8,364 bases of DNA from NCBI GenBank assembly GCA_052387115.1, contig JBQTJM010000114.1, positions 1 to 8,364 of the forward strand, given 5' to 3'. Position numbers and translations under genes: made by a program. The stretch is from JACCXJ01 sp052387115 (lineage in GTDB: Bacteria > Pseudomonadota > Gammaproteobacteria > JACCXJ01). The notes under the pieces were generated by a model. It made no database searches. It was given only the letters and a program-made list of their open reading frames with translations, and was not told where the DNA came from. Below are positions 6,944 to 8,364 of the stretch, one piece after another; within the stretch, counting starts at the first letter, position 1, and each line of letters starts with the position of its first letter.

Positions 6944-7052
6944 GACGATCTCTCGGGCGCAACGCGCCGAAGCCGGATGTAAGGTTGCGTTCCGGTAGCT
7001 GGACCGCGGCATGATGACGCATGTGGTCTTTACTGGACGCGTGGTTGTCAGG

Positions 7053-7079
7053 GTAGCAGTCCTCGCCTAGGACTGCCAC
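7053..7079 (-). terminator. Hairpin overlapping the stop codon of the Nramp-like gene
   Basis: GCAGTCCT (7056-7063) and AGGACTGC (7069-7076) are perfect inverse complements around a 5-base loop. Two more outer pairs and one G-U pair extend the stem to 11 in the minus-strand RNA. The TAG stop (7067-7069) lies in the loop and edge of the stem. No T-run follows (TACCCTGACAAC), so it is a weak terminator candidate or a 3'-end stabiliser. It separates the carrier gene from the MNT/HEPN pair. Confidence 0.4.
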
Positions 7080-8364
7080 ACGGCCCAGAGATACGCCAGC
7101 GCCAGCGCGAGGTAGGCCAGGAACGAGACGAGCAACAAGAGTCCCGACCAGTGCCCCGGTTTGGCCCAGACGGGCAACTCGGCGGCGAGCAGGCGGTGGT
7201 TCAAGAGATACAGGGCTACCGGAAAGATCACCGTGCCCCCGAAGCCGATGAGCGCGCTCGTCAAGATCAAGGGTCCGGGGGCGTCGAGGAGCATCGTGAA
7301 CGAAGTAATGACCGTCAAGAGCGCGAGAAAAAAGAAATACCAGTGTCGCGTTTCAATTCGCCGGGCGCGCGGGAACAGCACCTGGACGATGTCGGCCTGC
7401 ATGCGGCTCACGGCATCCGCGGTCGCGAGCCAGGTGTCCGTGAGGAAGGCCGCCGCGACCACCAGGAACAACACCCGTCCCAGCTCGCCCCAGCCGGCCT
7501 CGAAGAAGCGGCTCTGCACCACCGCCAGCTCGTAATCCTCGGGCAGGAGGCCTTTGGGAAACAGGAGGGCATAGGCGAGCAGGCAGGTCATGAGGGTCGT
7601 GAGCAGGTTGCCGCCGATCCCGATGAGGACATCGGTGCACAGGAACCGGCGCCACCGCCGCCAGCGCCGCGCGGTCTCGGGCTCCGCCTCCGGTAGGTAA
7701 CCATCGCTGGTCACGGGCTCGGGTCGGCCGAAAAGCGGCCCGGTGATGCGCCCGACGTGGGCGGCCATGCCGCTGCCCTTTTCGCGCAACCAATAGGAAT
7801 AGAACAAGACCCAGAATCCCCCGAGACCGGCGAAGGTGATCGCGGTCAAGAGCTTGGCGGCATCGGCCATCTCCCAGGGCCGCGGCAGCGGGCCTACCGG
7901 TCCCGCGAGGCCGCGCGCAAATGCCGGGGCCGCCGCCGTCACCTCGGGCTCCAGGCAGGCCCACAGCAACCCCGCGACCGTCACCACCGCGACCAGTTTC
8001 ATCAACCGCTCGATCAAGACATAGACGACCTTGCTGAGCACGATGGCGATCACGAAGACGAGGATGGAGGCATACCCCCAGAAGAGCGCTTGGCCGCGCG
8101 CGCCCCATCCGTTCGGGAAGTGCGTCAAGGCCGCGAGCGCCGTGCCCCCGGCCGATGCGAAGGCGCCGAACCATAAGAACGACAGGCTCATGAGCGCCCA
8201 CAAGAAGACCCCGAGGCCGCGGTTCAAACGGAGGAAGCCGTGGAAGATGCTCTCCCCGGTCAAGAGCGTGTAGCGCCCGATCTCGAAGTTCAAGGGGAAC
8301 TGCAAGAGGCAGGCGGGGATGAGGAGGCACAGGAACGTGAGCCCGTACTTGGCGATGATGTAGG
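7067..8364 (-). CDS. Nramp-related membrane transporter, 5' end outside the window
   Basis: The reading frame is open through the right edge of the window, with about 431 residues visible. A TTG at 8305 could be called a start, but the 19 codons before it encode YIIAKYGLTFLCLLIPACL, a hydrophobic helix that joins smoothly, so the gene is simply cut by the window. About nine to ten membrane helices follow. Segments such as QFPLNFEIGRYTLLTGES and LTDTWLATADAVSRMQADIV match my recollection of Nramp-related carriers (COG1914, LeuT fold), proton-coupled transporters of divalent metals. The helix expected to hold the Met-Pro-His metal site instead reads LTAITFAGLGGFWVLFYSYWL. The DPGN motif of helix 1 would be upstream of the window. 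Manganese or iron transport therefore cannot be assumed. A charged loop rich in Arg and Trp (ETARRWRRWRRF) precedes a later helix. The gene is followed by a hairpin and then the MNT gene 123 bases away, so it is probably a separate unit. Confidence 0.72.
   Translation of the reverse strand, partial: YIIAKYGLTFLCLLIPACLLQFPLNFEIGRYTLLTGESIFHGFLRLNRGLGVFLWALMSLSFLWFGAFASAGGTALAALTHFPNGWGARGQALFWGYASILVFVIAIVLSKVVYVLIERLMKLVAVVTVAGLLWACLEPEVTAAAPAFARGLAGPVGPLPRPWEMADAAKLLTAITFAGLGGFWVLFYSYWLREKGSGMAAHVGRITGPLFGRPEPVTSDGYLPEAEPETARRWRRWRRFLCTDVLIGIGGNLLTTLMTCLLAYALLFPKGLLPEDYELAVVQSRFFEAGWGELGRVLFLVVAAAFLTDTWLATADAVSRMQADIVQVLFPRARRIETRHWYFFFLALLTVITSFTMLLDAPGPLILTSALIGFGGTVIFPVALYLLNHRLLAAELPVWAKPGHWSGLLLLVSFLAYLALALAYLWAVWQS

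Noticed and set aside
8303..8305. TTG at 8305 as the start of the transporter
   Set aside because: The frame continues upstream through a hydrophobic helix to the window edge, so the TTG is an internal leucine codon.

Overview
The window is a GC-rich bacterial chromosome segment. Every gene I can support lies on the minus strand, so transcription runs from the right edge to the left. The GC content, the tRNA with encoded CCA, and the family mix (bifunctional PutA, DUF1003, HEPN/MNT pair, Nramp-like carrier) fit a high-GC proteobacterium, possibly gammaproteobacterial. The lineage is inferred from general character only.

In transcription order: (1) an Nramp-like membrane carrier enters from the right edge and lacks its 5' end (7067-8364). 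(2) A small nucleotidyltransferase of the MNT type (6614-6943) overlaps a HEPN-domain gene (6231-6630). The HEPN gene is split between two frames by what looks like one extra base in an A-run (T-run on the coding strand), so this toxin-antitoxin-like pair is broken or mis-sequenced. (3) A poly-gamma-glutamate hydrolase-family enzyme (5485-6123) is followed two bases later by a zinc-ribbon plus DUF1003 membrane protein (4973-5482). The two look co-translated. (4) About 370 bp follow without a recognisable gene. (5) Next is a secreted protein of unknown function with a strong Shine-Dalgarno sequence (3334-4587), then a very stable hairpin (3260-3294). (6) putA encodes a 1024-residue proline catabolism enzyme without the DNA-binding domain (137-3211). 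(7) Last is a tRNA-Ala(GGC) gene with a plausible promoter of its own (13-88).

The genes do not form one pathway. putA is housekeeping amino-acid catabolism and the tRNA is essential machinery. The middle block (MNT/HEPN, PGA hydrolase, DUF1003, secreted orphan) has an accessory character. No CRISPR array, insertion sequence, integrase or clear new defence system is visible. The observations most worth following are the frameshifted HEPN/MNT module, the PGA hydrolase-DUF1003 coupling, the orphan secreted protein, and the Nramp-like carrier without the canonical metal-site motif of helix 6.
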